Below, in pieces: positions 34,485 through 46,670 of a DNA stretch of 64,000 nt; position 1 is the first letter of the stretch; each line of letters opens with the position of its first letter. The stretch is taken from NCBI GenBank assembly GCA_032622095.1, contig CP136066.1:202268978-202332977 (forward strand), in the 5' to 3' direction. The notes under the pieces were generated by a model. It was not told where the DNA came from. It saw only the letters and a list, made by a program, of their open reading frames with translations, and searched no databases. The position numbers were made by a program, and so were the translations under genes. The DNA comes from Siphonodentalium dalli. Its lineage: Eukaryota; Mollusca; Scaphopoda; Gadilida; Siphonodentaliidae.

Positions 34485-36159
34485 TTAATATACACCGTAC
34501 AGATGGATAATGAAATCACAAACGCTCGTTTTTATAGATGATCCAGCGCCCAAAATTAAAAACCTTGGAATAATCACTTTCTCGACAACTCCAGCGAAAC
34601 GACAAATAGTTCGATCTCATTAATAAGTTCCGGATAAATTTGCAATTAACATAAACTTACCACTTGTTCTTGAATAGGTCTGTACAATTCTATGGATTTC
34701 TCGGTGAATTAAAAGTAATAATGTCACACCTGTGAATTACATGTATACGGCGCTGGTGACTATTTTTTCACAGATTATCTTTATAATTAGCGCCTCTTAT
34801 ATAGTGGTGGAAAGTGTGTAATAAACTGAATTATAAACCGGTTCACACCCCTCGGCCAATCAAATTGCTCCAACTCATGGAACAATATTTCTTGTATGAA
34901 TCTGTATTTCGACGGGACCAAAATATAGACTTGAGCTAAATATCAGACATAAATTGATATTAATTGGATAGTGAGCTGAAAAGATATTGGAGTGGAAGCT
35001 GTGAAATTCGTTTTGATGATTACGTGACACAATTCACTTGGGGAGCCGGTCGTATTGGTAAAACACTCGTTCCCTCAGCTCACTCGGGTTTTACATGACT
35101 AGGCTCCCCTCGTGAATTATATCACGTAATCGTCGAAACCAAAATTGATTACTCCCTCTATTTCTATGCGACGTGAGCCGCCTGACAGTTGTGACAGAAT
35201 TTAAATTGACTTTGGCGACAGTAAGCAGCTTATAACGGGTGTTGAGACAGCAGTTTGACTGAGACGATGGGTAAATATAAGATGCTGTCTTCATTGATTG
35301 AATAGAACTTTCTTGCGTGCATAATACCCCCGCCCAGCGGCGCCGGTGTCACCAGCACGCTCTCATGTCATTCCAACCCATGCACGAATACATTGAGACC
35401 ATTAAGTAACAAGAAAACCATAGTCAGAAATGGCATATAACGCGCTCAAGATCATATATTATATACCCATGATTGTAATTATAGAATCTTTTTCATTTCT
35501 GTTATTATACTTCCATATTTTAATATGGAAGTATATTGTTATTCAATTTTTTATTTTTTTCCAATATTATTTATTATTCTTAGCAATTTTATAACGCTTA
35601 TATCACAGGAAGTACAAGAGGTAGGGAGGTGGAATTTCGTATGTATATAGACCTATACTAACTACAGCAGGATAGGCTATATAGGATGTTGTCCGCTCTT
35701 GATTTACAGAGTTATCCCCCTTTGTGTGAAAAAATGGGGTTGCTGTATCTCGAAAAGTATGAGCAGTATGGACTCCAAATTTGGACCATAGGTACAACTC
35801 AGTATGCCCTATTGGGTCCATACATTACAATTTATGTCCACAGAGTTGTCGCCCATAGTTCGCAAAACTCGATTTATTTCAAATCCTGTGACCGCCTATG
35901 GCATGCAAGGTATCCAGAGTTTATATCTTCTATGCAGTTACTCGTTAGCAACTTTTTACGAAAAAAAGTTTTGAACAGGGACGGACTTATATTTTTGGGT
36001 TTTGGTAGGGTACAAAATGTTCGCAATTTTATTTTGCGATGATTTCAACCATTTTTACTGTCGTGTATCTATAGGGCGTACTAATGATCCTCTTGAAAGA
36101 ATTTTGTAAATCGATTGAGAAATGTCCAAGTTACAAACCATCGAAAATTATATAATTTG

Positions 36160-36926
36160 GCTAATGAAGGAGCATGGGAGAGGGTCAGACCATACCCGGG
36201 GAGGCGACGAAACCATGCTGGGTGGTGATACCAGGTCGGGGTGGTGAGACCAGGCTGAGTGTGGTGAGACCAGGCTGATCGGTGGCGGATGTAAACGTCA
36301 GATTTAGCAAAACAAACAAAAACAAAAAAACAAGTCCAGCGATATAATATTTTTATTGCATGCTCCTCTTGGAAAGAGTGATTCGGACCGGAATGTACCA
36401 TTTACAAGTTTTTTGTCCCAACCGTTACCGATCTACGGCAGGGACAAGAAAATGAACTATTTTTGGGGCCAAATCCAACAGGTTAATTGATGAGCAAGGA
36501 TTATGAAGGAGCAGGTACGCTGGTATCCTGTAGGTACGCCCCCAACGTTTGACAGCTTTACTACAAAAGCAACATGCCCAACAGCGAGCTCGCTTCGGGT
36601 GAATTCAAACTTTTTGCAAATTCCAACGAAAATCAAAGGGGGGGAATTGTCTAAAAAACAGACAACGAGATAAAAAAAAATCTGAGTAGTGCATATGGTA
36701 GCTAGTATGCAAGCGCAACTTATTGGTGTCTCCTTAATTCGCACTAAAGTCGAAGGTTTACTCGTGCCGAGGCTTTATAATGTAAATAAGTATAGTTAAG
36801 TGCTCTATCACTAACCTATATTTGTCGCCAAACCCAAACGGGTTAATGAAGGAGCGAGGTAATACAGGAGCAGGTTCGTCGATATACTGTTGGTAATCTC
36901 CCAAAGTTTGACCGCTCTACTTAACA
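36160..36926 (+). repeat. Degenerate tandem repeat of about 360 bp (left copy)
   Basis: Units begin near GGTTAAT(T/G)GA(T/A)G, contain GGAGCAGGTACG, and end with CAACAGCGAGCTCG-like words. The array is complete in copy B (45200-46500). Confidence 0.55.
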
Positions 36927-36963
36927 TGATATGAACATGAACGGTAACATGATATGAACATGA
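36927..36963. repeat. 23-bp satellite remnant left of the retrotransposon
   Basis: About one and a half satellite units end in AACATGA, which is repeated at the other side of the retrotransposon (41763-41769). Confidence 0.8.
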
Positions 36964-38325
36964 TGACATAATGGCTAAAATATCTAGAAGGTCATAGCAT
37001 GAATATATATTTAACTCAATTGAAATACCAATAGATAAACCACATGTTGACGATTAAAATTTTCATATTAACAACCCTCCCACAAAATTCTGCTCCAGTA
37101 TATACTTGTAAGCCTACAACATAACTTCAAACATACCATAAGTAGTCTTTGCTGATTGGTGTGAAATAAGTATAGTATATCATCCAAATTGAATGACCAA
37201 GCTATCCTGTGTGCTCAATATTGTACACAATTTCTTATATACATATGTAGTCGAGTATGATGCAAGTGATATATCAACACAACTTAGATACAGCTTAGAA
37301 CTTACTAGCTTAGAAACCAGTAAGTCACTTTTAACATATGCTACATGAATTATATACAAGTGTCTAGCTTACAAAAGTAATCATAATATCTGTAATTTGG
37401 AGGTCCTTAAACCCCCATCACAATACCATTCGTGGCAGATGGCCATGTGACCCCCCCCCTCACACACACAACAGACACAACCCTTACACATCAGGAACAA
37501 GTACCGATAATATATATGGGAACTAATCTCCATTCGGATACAAAGTTATGCAATAAATACCCGAGTTATAACAAACCTATACAGAAATTGGAGACTACGT
37601 TATCCGGCGTTCATTTATGCAATCGAACGATAAGAATAGCAACAACATAAGATGACACACGCACATATGCTCGGTAATGATGTTAGTGGGCAAGTCTGGA
37701 AATGATGTTTACTACAATGTCCTTGTTTCTCGATCTCTGACCCACATACCTCACAATCAACCACGCATCAAAAGCACGGACAACTTTATAGTGGGTGTTA
37801 TTGCAAACAATTAATGGGTCAATTTCCCCAGTCGAAATCACAAAGCCGATCATCACGACAGTTACGACCAAACAATCAGACGCGTTTTTACCTTGCCTAT
37901 CCGCCTGACCGTCTAGTCGTCAATGTGTCCATCATGCACTAACTTCAAAACATAGTAAAATGGATATCTTTCGGAAACTGCTGGAAATGACAGGTATATA
38001 ATTATGATTCTAGATTACATTAGAAGTCCAACATTGGCAATTTGAAACTGAATATGCACACTATTTAATTAAGTTACAATGACAAGCACAAATATGAACA
38101 AATTACCAAATTGAACAATTTAATGACTCGCATATTCTTCACCGCGATTTCCCCCGTCACCATATGCACCATGCGCAGATGTAAGGTCGTGTATTATTAT
38201 TACCCAGCTTACAAGAGCTGTATTTTTGCAAAAATATTGCTTATTTTATACTTTTTCATGTCATTGTTATTATTGAATGTATTTCACTTCTTGTCTCTGG
38301 TCCATGTATATACACATAATCAAAT

Positions 38326-39987
38326 ATGGCTAGTAGTAGAATAAGTTTAACTGAATTGCAGGAGAATGATGTGTATGACTTTGTTCAGCTGTCAAATGCA
38401 ACCGATGACTTTGAAGAAATGGAGTCCCCTTTCGCTTTCCAGGAAAATACATGTCGCTATCTTACCACCGATCAACAACAATGTCCCTCCGATGTGGCAA
38501 CTTCCCTGTCAGTAATGCACCTTAATGTACGCAGTCTCACGGCAAATTATGATTCAGTTTGCCATCTTATTTCATGTAGTCAAGAAAAGGGGAACAGCTG
38601 TGATGTAATTGGATTCTCAGAAATCTTTAAAATTCATGATCATATAAATTACGATATTGAAAACTACCATCCCCCAGTATTCATGACGCGCCCCGAAAAT
38701 GACGATGGTCGTGGTGGGGTTGGCCTCTATATCAAAGATACCATACCTTTCATTATTAGATCGGACTTAACAGATTTTGAGCCCCATGTTTTCGAATCCA
38801 TAATTGTTGAGGTTTACCCTAATACTAGAAACGCACACGTGGTAGGATGCATTTATAGACCGAATTCAGCCCCTCTAGCTGATATAAACAAATTCCTCGA
38901 AAAATTTAACGTACTGATGGAGAAAATTAGCTCTGAAAATAAAAAGTCTTACCTAATGGGCGACACAAATATAGACTTATTGAATTTCAGTCAACACTCT
39001 AAAACTAACACATTTGTAGAAAATGTCTTCAGTCAAGGTTTTATTCCACTAATAACCAAACCGACGCGAGTAACCGAATACACTGCCACCCTAATCGATA
39101 ACATCTTTACTAATGTCCTGTCAACAACCCAGAGTGGAATTATTGTTACTGACATATCAGACCATTTCGCGATATTTGCATTAGAATCGGCGGACACAAA
39201 TCTTAAACGCAAATCTACTCCTCATACTCATAGAAACTTTTCGAGAGCTAATATAGAGAAATTTAAAGACCAACTAAATACAACAGATTTCAGTTGCGTT
39301 ATGAATATTAGCTGTGCGAACGAAGCTTATAATAATTTTCTTGAAATTTATCTAGATATTTTTAATACTGCCTTCCCCGAAATTCAAACAAATAGTACTA
39401 GCAAATACACCAAACACATGCCTTGGATGACAACGGGTCTACTAAAATCATCGCAAACAAAAAGCAAATTACTCAAGAAAAAACTTAAGAAACCAAATGA
39501 GATCAACATACAAAAGTACAAAGCATATTGCAAACTATTCAACAAAGTGAAAAGATTATGTAAAAGTAGTTACTATGAGAATTTGTTGGAACAAAATAAA
39601 CGCGACATCAAAAAGACTTGGAGTATTTTACGCGGATTAATAAAAAATACGAGAACTATGCCAAAACCGCCACCATCTTTTACACACGAAAATGAAGTAA
39701 TCGACGATCCTAAGAAAATTGCAGACAAATTCAATGAATTCTTTTCTGGAATTGGCACTGCTATATCAAATGAAGTGGCATTGTCTTCCATCGCCAATTA
39801 CAGAAACTATCTCACCGGTGAATATGCTAATAACATGTGGATCGAAGAGACAACGGAACAAGAAATAGTCGAAACTGCCGAAAAGATTAAAAATAAATCG
39901 AGTACAGATACTCATGGGATGTCTTCCAAACTTCTAAAAGAATCTATATACCAAATTGCATCCCCTCTAAATCACATATACAATTAA
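38326..39987 (+). CDS. Retrotransposon ORF2, endonuclease part
   Basis: The 553-residue frame holds an APE-like endonuclease: HLNVRSL (65-71), GFSEIF with the catalytic-type Glu (96-101), GGVGLYIK (130-137), YRPNS (177-181), GDTNIDLL (212-219), TLIDNIF (255-261) and SDHFAIF (278-284). These match the Mg-dependent nuclease that nicks target DNA to prime reverse transcription. Residues about 360-553 form a Lys-rich linker, then DPKKIADKFNEFF, which normally precedes the reverse transcriptase domain. The frame ends at TAA at 39985-39987, exactly where the conserved text continues in another frame. This suggests a single-base insertion in an otherwise intact, roughly 1040-residue protein. The first ATG overlaps poorly conserved sequence, so the true start is uncertain. 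Confidence 0.9.
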   Translation: MASSRISLTELQENDVYDFVQLSNATDDFEEMESPFAFQENTCRYLTTDQQQCPSDVATSLSVMHLNVRSLTANYDSVCHLISCSQEKGNSCDVIGFSEIFKIHDHINYDIENYHPPVFMTRPENDDGRGGVGLYIKDTIPFIIRSDLTDFEPHVFESIIVEVYPNTRNAHVVGCIYRPNSAPLADINKFLEKFNVLMEKISSENKKSYLMGDTNIDLLNFSQHSKTNTFVENVFSQGFIPLITKPTRVTEYTATLIDNIFTNVLSTTQSGIIVTDISDHFAIFALESADTNLKRKSTPHTHRNFSRANIEKFKDQLNTTDFSCVMNISCANEAYNNFLEIYLDIFNTAFPEIQTNSTSKYTKHMPWMTTGLLKSSQTKSKLLKKKLKKPNEINIQKYKAYCKLFNKVKRLCKSSYYENLLEQNKRDIKKTWSILRGLIKNTRTMPKPPPSFTHENEVIDDPKKIADKFNEFFSGIGTAISNEVALSSIANYRNYLTGEYANNMWIEETTEQEIVETAEKIKNKSSTDTHGMSSKLLKESIYQIASPLNHIYN

Positions 39988-40021
39988 CCTATCGCTGTCA
40001 CAAGGAATATTTCCTACAAAA

Positions 40022-41455
40022 ATGAAAATAGCAAAAGTAATACCTATTTTCAAAAATGGTGACCCCCAAATGTTTAACAACTATCGCCCAATCAGTATTC
40101 TCCCTTCATTTTCTAAATTGTTGGAAAAAATAATGTCAAAAAGACTTGTGTCTTTTCTAAATAAATTCAACATTTTGTACGAACATCAATATGGCTTCCG
40201 CAAATCTCACTCAACTACGCATCCTATGTTACATCTTTTGAAACACGTAACTAAAAATAACGACAAGTCAACAAGAGACTCAACATTAGCCATATTTATA
40301 GACCTCTCAAAGGCATTCGATACCGTCTCTCATGAAATACTCCTATCTAAAATGCACTTTTACGGAATACGTGGTATTGCTCTCAACTGGTTTAGGAGCT
40401 ACCTGGAAACGAGAAGTCAATGTGTTGAATATGCTAATAATGTATCTACTCACAGGACGATAACGTGTGGTGTACCACAAGGTTCAATTCTTGGACCAAT
40501 AATGTTTTTATTGTACGCAAATGACGTACACAAATCGACGTCAATGAAAACTCTGTCATTCGCAGATGATACAACTCTTTATATGTCTGATTGCAATATC
40601 AAACGACTTAAAAGTACAGCAAATGACGAACTTATTAAAGTATATCAGTGGTGTTGCAGTAATAAACTGAAAATAAATATCGAGAAATGCCGATATATAA
40701 TGATGCACCCCCCTAATAACGAACATAAATCAAATCAAATGAAAATATCATTAAATGGAAAAGACCTTATACAAGTTGGCAACCGCAATGTGGAAAATTC
40801 TGTCAAATTTTTGGGTGTCAAAATAGACGAAAACTTGAAATTTAAAGCACACGTTGAAACAATTTGCTCAAAAATTTCCAAGGCCATATGCTGTCTGAAT
40901 AGGGTAAAACATTTATTAACAACTAAATCTCTAAAATTGTTGTACTTCTCGTTAATTCACAGTCACTTGTTATATGCAATCCAAATTTGGGGCCATTCGA
41001 AAAGTACAGGCAGAATAACCACCTTACAGAAGCGGGCAATGAGAGTCATATGTAGAAAAAAATATAATAGTCACACCGACCCACTCTTTATATCTGAACA
41101 CATTTTGAAATTCGATGATCTATATCGTTTACACACATCACTCTTCGTGCACGATTGGCACTATGATAGGCTACCAACTTCATTTATTAATTATTTTGAA
41201 ACGTCAAAAAATAAAACCAGACAATATGGTCAACTAATATCGCATACTCCGAAAACAGCATTTAGCTCTGAACTACCAGTCTTTTCTTTCATCAACATTT
41301 GGTCAGACGTCAGTTGTGATGCGAAATATATCTGGAGCAAATCTGCATTCAAAGCCGAATACACCAAAAAGGCTATCTGTCATTATCAACTGATAGTAAA
41401 TTGCGACAACCCCCGATGTACTGACTGTATAACCACCCATGCCTCGCAAGAATAA
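40022..41455 (+). CDS. Retrotransposon ORF2, reverse transcriptase part
   Basis: The 477-residue frame holds a non-LTR reverse transcriptase: KIAKVIPIFKNGD (2-14), NNYRPISILP (19-28), YGFRKSHST (57-65), FIDLSKAFD with the motif-A Asp (92-100), GVPQGSILGP (150-159), and FADDTTLY with the catalytic Asp pair (180-187). A thumb region follows, then a Cys/His-containing tail (CHYQL...CDNPRCTDC). The homology actually starts upstream of the ATG, near 39986 (LSLSQGIFP), in this frame. The ATG is therefore not a genuine start, and this is the downstream part of the endonuclease protein. Apart from that frame change all catalytic residues are present, which points to recent activity. Confidence 0.93.
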   Translation: MKIAKVIPIFKNGDPQMFNNYRPISILPSFSKLLEKIMSKRLVSFLNKFNILYEHQYGFRKSHSTTHPMLHLLKHVTKNNDKSTRDSTLAIFIDLSKAFDTVSHEILLSKMHFYGIRGIALNWFRSYLETRSQCVEYANNVSTHRTITCGVPQGSILGPIMFLLYANDVHKSTSMKTLSFADDTTLYMSDCNIKRLKSTANDELIKVYQWCCSNKLKINIEKCRYIMMHPPNNEHKSNQMKISLNGKDLIQVGNRNVENSVKFLGVKIDENLKFKAHVETICSKISKAICCLNRVKHLLTTKSLKLLYFSLIHSHLLYAIQIWGHSKSTGRITTLQKRAMRVICRKKYNSHTDPLFISEHILKFDDLYRLHTSLFVHDWHYDRLPTSFINYFETSKNKTRQYGQLISHTPKTAFSSELPVFSFINIWSDVSCDAKYIWSKSAFKAEYTKKAICHYQLIVNCDNPRCTDCITTHASQE

Positions 41456-41639
41456 TCTATATAAGTCCCGTAGCTTGTGATTATGATAATTGACTCACCG
41501 AGCATCATCTCTCCTGCAATAACCAATTACTCATTCAAGAAAAGAGCTTAGTTATGGACCAGAGACACCACTTGAATCACTCACATGATTTTTGTACATA
41601 CGTTGATTATATAATCAGGCCTTAATCACCAAATCTGCG

Positions 41640-41686
41640 CCAGGGGATGACAGGAAGACAGTCCTCGAGATTATGTCATCCCCTGG
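41640..41686 (+). other. 3' stem-loop of the retrotransposon
   Basis: CCAGGGGATGACA (41640-41652) pairs perfectly with TGTCATCCCCTGG (41674-41686) around a 21-base loop, about 75 bp before the element's end. Stem-loops at this place are known recognition sites for reverse transcriptases of some non-LTR clades. That role is inferred here. Confidence 0.8.
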
Positions 41687-41762
41687 TGATATAATGTTAT
41701 ACTCTTCTTGTATTATAATTGTCATAAACATAAGTATTCATTATATCACCAATAAACAATCA

Positions 41763-42566
41763 ATCAACATGAACGGTAACATGATATGAACATGAACGGT
41801 AACAGGATATGAACATGAACGGTAACAGGATATGGACATGAACGGTAACATGATATGAACATGAACGGTAACATGGTATGAACATGAACGGTAACATGGT
41901 ATGAACATGAACGGTAACATGGTATGAACATGGACGGTAACATGATATGAACATGAACGGTAACATGATATAAACATGAACGGTAACATGGTATGAACAT
42001 GAACGGTAACATGATATGATCATGAACGGTAACATGGTATAAACATAAACGGTAACATGGTATGAACATGAACGGTAAAATGATATGAACATGAACGGTA
42101 ACATGGTATGAACATGAACGGTAACATGGTATGAACATGAACGGTAACATGGTATGAACATGGACGGTAACATGATATGAACATGAACGGTAACATGATA
42201 TAAACATAAACGGTAACATGGTATGAACATGAACGGTAACATGATATGAACATGAACGGTAACATGGTATGAACATGAACGGTAAAATGATATGAACATG
42301 AACGGTAACATGATATGAACATGAACGGTAACATGATATGAACATGAATCGTAACATGATATGAACATGAACGGTAACATGATATGAACATGAACGGTAA
42401 CATGGTATGAACATGAACGGTAATATGATATGAACATGAACGGTAACATGATATGAACGGTAACATGATATGAACATGAACGGTAACATGATATGAACAT
42501 GAACCGTAACATATGAACATGAACGATAATGTGATATGAACATGAACGGTAACATGATATGAACAT
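41763..42566. repeat. 23-bp minisatellite, block right of the retrotransposon
   Basis: About 35 copies of the same unit lie here, with the same GGTATG and ATAAACAT variants as the end of the large array. It leads into copy B of the segmental duplication. Confidence 0.95.
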
Positions 42567-43260
42567 GACATCCAACACTGATCGCTGTTGTCCAGTGATC
42601 ACATGTATTTTGAAAGGACACAGAATGAATTTTGTGTCTTTATATGATACTAGCTGGGATACCCGGCGTTGCTCGGATGAAGAATGTTAAGACTAAAGAT
42701 TACCAATGTGTGACACTAAACGATATTAACAAGCTTGAAGAATGTTTTAAAAACGCCCTTTAATATACTCCGTAAATTGGAAATAAAACAACCAGCCCTT
42801 TATCGTAAATTCGTGGCTGGAAGAACAGTACTGTATAGTTGGGAATTTCGAATTTGGTTGAATGTTTCTGTTATTAAAATTAGCAACCAATAGCAGTGAA
42901 AAGTGGATTTAGTATTTTCCTATTTTCGATAAAATAAATTATATTAATTTGCCATCAGTCAGAAAATGTACAATCCTCAAGAATCCTAGGGGATGGTTTG
43001 TTTGGAATTTATTATCACTTTAAAAGTTTCAGGTACCATGCAGGTGAAACATTCAAATTTAATATCGATGTGAGTGCAAATGAAAATTAGTCAAGTTGCT
43101 GAAACGGATTGGTTCACGTGCATGGGTGGTCGAAACATCGCCGTAACGAGCGAATGTCCGGGTCACGTCCCTGACGTATGTCACACCCTCTCTCAGTCTG
43201 AATAAGTTCCATCCGGTTTGACACCAAATGATCAAACCAAGCATGCAAAACGCTCTTTAA

Positions 43261-43676
43261 CCCTTTCAGTGCCAGGGGCCGATCTTATCGGCCCTAATTT
43301 AATTTTTTTTTTTAGATTTGTTTGGGTTTAATTTTGTTTGGGTATGCTATATCGAATTTAAAAACAAACTGGATAAAACCTTAGGGGAGTGTTATAACTC
43401 AAAACTATCACCAAGTATTCATAGTAATAATTTTGATGCCCACGAAAAACGTAAGATTCCCTGGCACTAAACCTACAAAATAAGTCTGTTAAAGAATATA
43501 AGAAAAAAATATTAAAATTGTAAAAAATTGTAAAAAATAATAACAAATGATGAAAAATTGTTAGGCCATGCATTCTCTTATATATGCGAGAATGGTCGAC
43601 TCGTATATATAAGAGAATGCATTGGCACAGGGTATAATATGGGTTGATATAAAAATCGGACCTGGCACTGAAAGGG
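43261..43676. mobile_element. TTAA-flanked element (family 3, copy B) with a palindrome
   Basis: It has the same ends as 34069-34484, with TTAA at 43257-43260 and 43677-43680. The palindrome copy at 43566-43625 again has the shortened core (GAGAATGGTCGACTC), so the core loss preceded the segmental duplication. Confidence 0.8.
43566..43625. repeat. 67-bp palindrome family, core-deleted copy
   Basis: It is the paralogue of 34374-34433, with intact terminal TTGG but a missing A in the left arm. Confidence 0.85.
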
Positions 43677-45199
43677 TTAATATACACCGTACAGATGGAT
43701 AATGAAATCACAAACGCTCGTTTTTATAGATGATCCAGCGCCCAAAATTAAAAACCTTGGAATAATCACTTTCTCGACAACTCCAGCGAAACGACAAATT
43801 GTTCGATCTCATTAATAAGTTCCGGATAAATTTGCAATTAACATAAACTTACCACTTGTTCTTGAATAGGTCTGTACAATTCTATGGATTTCTCGGTGAA
43901 TTAAAAGTAATAATGTCACACCTGTGATTTACATGTATACGGCGCTGGTGACTATTTTTTCACAGATTATCTTTATAATTAGCGCCTCTTATATAGTGGT
44001 GGAAAGCGTGTAATAAACTGAATTATAAACCGGTTCACATCCCTCGGCCAATCAAATTGCTCCAACTCATGGAACAATATTTCTTGTATGAATCTGTATT
44101 TCGACGGGACCAAAATATAGACTTGAGCTAAATATCAGACATAAATAGATATTAATTGGATAGTGAGCTGAAAAGATATTCGGAGTGGAAGCTGTGAAAT
44201 TCGTTTTGATGATTACGTGACACAATTCACTTGGGGAGCCGGCCGTATTGGTAAAACTCTCGTTCCCTCAGCTCACTCGGGTTTTACATGACTAGGATCC
44301 CCTCGTGAATTATATCACGTAATCGTCGAAACCAAAATTGATTACTCTCTCTATTTCTATGCGACGTGAGCCGCCTGACAGTTGTGACAGAATTTCAATT
44401 GACTTTGGCGACAGTAAGCAGCTTATAACTGTCACCAGCACGCTCTCATGTCCTTCCAACCCATGCATGCACGAATACATTGAGACCATTAAGTAACAAG
44501 AAAACCATAGTCAGAAATGGTATATAACGCGCTCAAGATCATATATTATATACCCATGATTGTAATTATAGAATCTTTTTCATTTCTGTTATTCAATTTT
44601 TTTTTTTTCTTCCAATATTATGTATTATTTATTATTCTTAGCAATTTTATAACGCTTATATCACAGGAAGTACAAGAGGTAGGGAGGTGGAATTTCGTAT
44701 GTATATAGACCTATAATAACTCCAGCAGGATAGGCTATATAGGATGTTGTCCGCTCTTGATTTACAGAGTTATCCCCCTTTGTGTGTAAAAATGGGGTTG
44801 CTGTATCTCGAAAAGTATGAGCAGTAGGGACTCCAAATTTGGACCATAGGTACAACTCAGTATGCCCTATTGGGTCCATACATTACAATTTATGTCCGCG
44901 CTTTATCTACAGAGTTGTCGCCCATAGTTAGCAAAACTCGATTTATTTCAAATCCTGTGACCGCCTATGGCATGCAAGGTATCCAGGGTTTATATCTTCT
45001 ATGCAGTTACTCGTTAGCAACTTTTTACGAAAAAAAGTTTTGAACAGGGACGGACTTATAATTTTGGGTTTTGGTAGGGTACAAATTTTCGCAATTTTAT
45101 TTTGCGATGATTTCAACCATTTTTACTGTCGTGTATCTATAGGGCGTACTAATGATCCTCCTGAAAGAATTTTGTAAATCGGTTGAGAAATGTCCAAGT

Positions 45200-46500
45200 T
45201 ACAAACCATCGAAAATTATATAATTTGGCTAATGAAGGAGCATGGGAGAGGGTCAGACCATACCCGGGGAGGCGACGAAACCATGCTGGGTGGTGATACC
45301 AGGTCGGGGTGGTGAGACCAGGCCGAGTGTGGTGAGACCAGGCTGACCGGTGGCGCATGTAAACGTCAGATTTAGCAAAACAAACAAAAACAAAAAAACA
45401 AGTCCAGCGATATAATATTTGTATTGCATGCTCCGCTTGGAAAGAGTGATTCGGACCGGAATGTACCATTTACAAGTTGTTTGTCCCAACCGTTACCGAT
45501 CTACGGCAGGGAAAATGAACTATTTTTGGGGCCAAATCCAACAGGTTAATTGATGAGAAAGGATTATGAAGGAGCAGGTACGCTGGTATCCTGTAGGTAC
45601 GCCCCCAACGTTTGACAGCTTTACTATAAAAGCAACCAACAGCGAGCTCGCTTCGGGTGAATTCAAACTTTTTGCAAATTCCAACGAAAATCAAAGGGGG
45701 GGGGGGGAATTGTCTAAAAATCAGACAACGAGATAAAACAAAATTTGAGTAGTGCATATGGTAGATAGTATGCAAGCGCAACTTATTGGTGTCTCCTTAA
45801 TTCGCACTAAAGTCGTAGGTTTACTCGTGCCGAGGCTTTATAATGTAAATAAGTATAGTTAAGTGCTCTATCACTAACCTATTTTTGTCGCCAAATCCAA
45901 ACGGGTTAATGAAGGAGCGAGGTAATGCAGGAGCAGGTACGTCAATATACTGTTGGTAATCTCCCAAAGTTTGACCGCTCTACTTATAAAGCAACCTGAC
46001 CAACGGAGAGCTCGTGTTCCGGTGGGTTCAAATTGGCAAACACCAAAAGTGGAAAAATACTCCAAAAAATCAAACATGGAGATACAATTTTGCTGACGAG
46101 TGGGTGTAATAGGGGTTACCAACGGCCAACTCTGGTGCGATTTCTTAAGTTTTAGAGCAAAGGGTTCAATCGTGGCGATGGTATATAGCGTAATACGTAC
46201 TACATGCAGAGGATCACAGCCTACCATCGATGTTATGGCAAAAGGCACAATTCGCCAATTTTCCCGCCATATTCAAACAGGCTAATGAGGGAGCGAGTGA
46301 AATGCGCGAGCAGGTACCTCGGTATACCATAGATACATCTTGGAAGTTTGACTGTCGTGGTATAAAAGCAATCCGTCTAACGGAGAACGCGCATCGGTGT
46401 GGGTCGAGGCTTTTGGCAAATTCAAGTAAAACTCGCAAAGAAAACAAAAAATGGAGAAATCGTGAATCGAGATAAAACAAATTGGATGTGGTGGGTACTA
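45200..46500 (+). repeat. Degenerate tandem repeat of about 360 bp
   Basis: Units near 45540, 45895 and 46260 share (A)CAGGTTAATGA, GGAGCAGGTAC, TTTGAC(A/C)G, AAAGCAA and GAGCTCG. Open frames on both strands have no recognisable product. Confidence 0.55.
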
Positions 46501-46670
46501 TCCACGCGCAAATTCGGTGAAATTTTTTAACTTTTCAAAAGAGTGCGCAATGAGTTAATCAGGATTAAATGCCCGATATTACATGCATTCACTTATTATG
46601 CAGGAAAATACCCCCGGATGACTGTATACACTAGGAAATTTAATAAGTTCATGTAAATGGTTAATGATAT

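Larger units (their letters stand above)
33377..36926 (+). repeat. Segmental duplication, copy A
   Basis: It is nearly identical to 42567-45985 (copy B) over about 3.5 kb, starting CATCCAACACTGATCGCTG. It contains ACCCGGCGTTGCTCGG (a word typical of invertebrate interspersed repeats), a TTAA element, AT-rich sequence and the first part of a 360-bp repeat. It breaks off at CTCTACTTA, where 23-bp satellite units resume, while copy B continues. About 110 bp at 35238-35350 and a short hairpin near 35510 are present here but not in B. Short open frames are conserved between the copies only because the DNA is. No gene is recognised. Confidence 0.9.
36964..41762 (+). mobile_element. Near-complete non-LTR retrotransposon (Jockey/CR1/L2 superfamily)
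   Basis: A 4.8-kb element is inserted into the 23-bp satellite, with the possible target duplication AACATGA on both sides (the host DNA repeats this word, so it is not decisive). The order is: about 1.36 kb of leader without a convincing first protein, an apurinic-type endonuclease frame, a reverse transcriptase frame, a 3' untranslated region with a stem-loop, and a terminal ATAAACAATCAATC instead of poly-A. A one-base frame change separates the endonuclease and polymerase frames. The clade is inferred from motifs only. Confidence 0.9.
42567..45985 (+). repeat. Segmental duplication, copy B
   Basis: It matches 33377-36926, with small insertions and deletions. The homology runs past the end of copy A into a continuing 360-bp repeat. 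Copy B is therefore the likelier original, and copy A arose with satellite at its right junction. A TTAA element lies at 43261-43676. Confidence 0.9.

Noticed and set aside
35686-36042. 118-codon + strand frame in duplication copy A
   Set aside because: The counterpart in copy B is interrupted by a stop (CAGTAGGG near 44824), and no motif is recognised.
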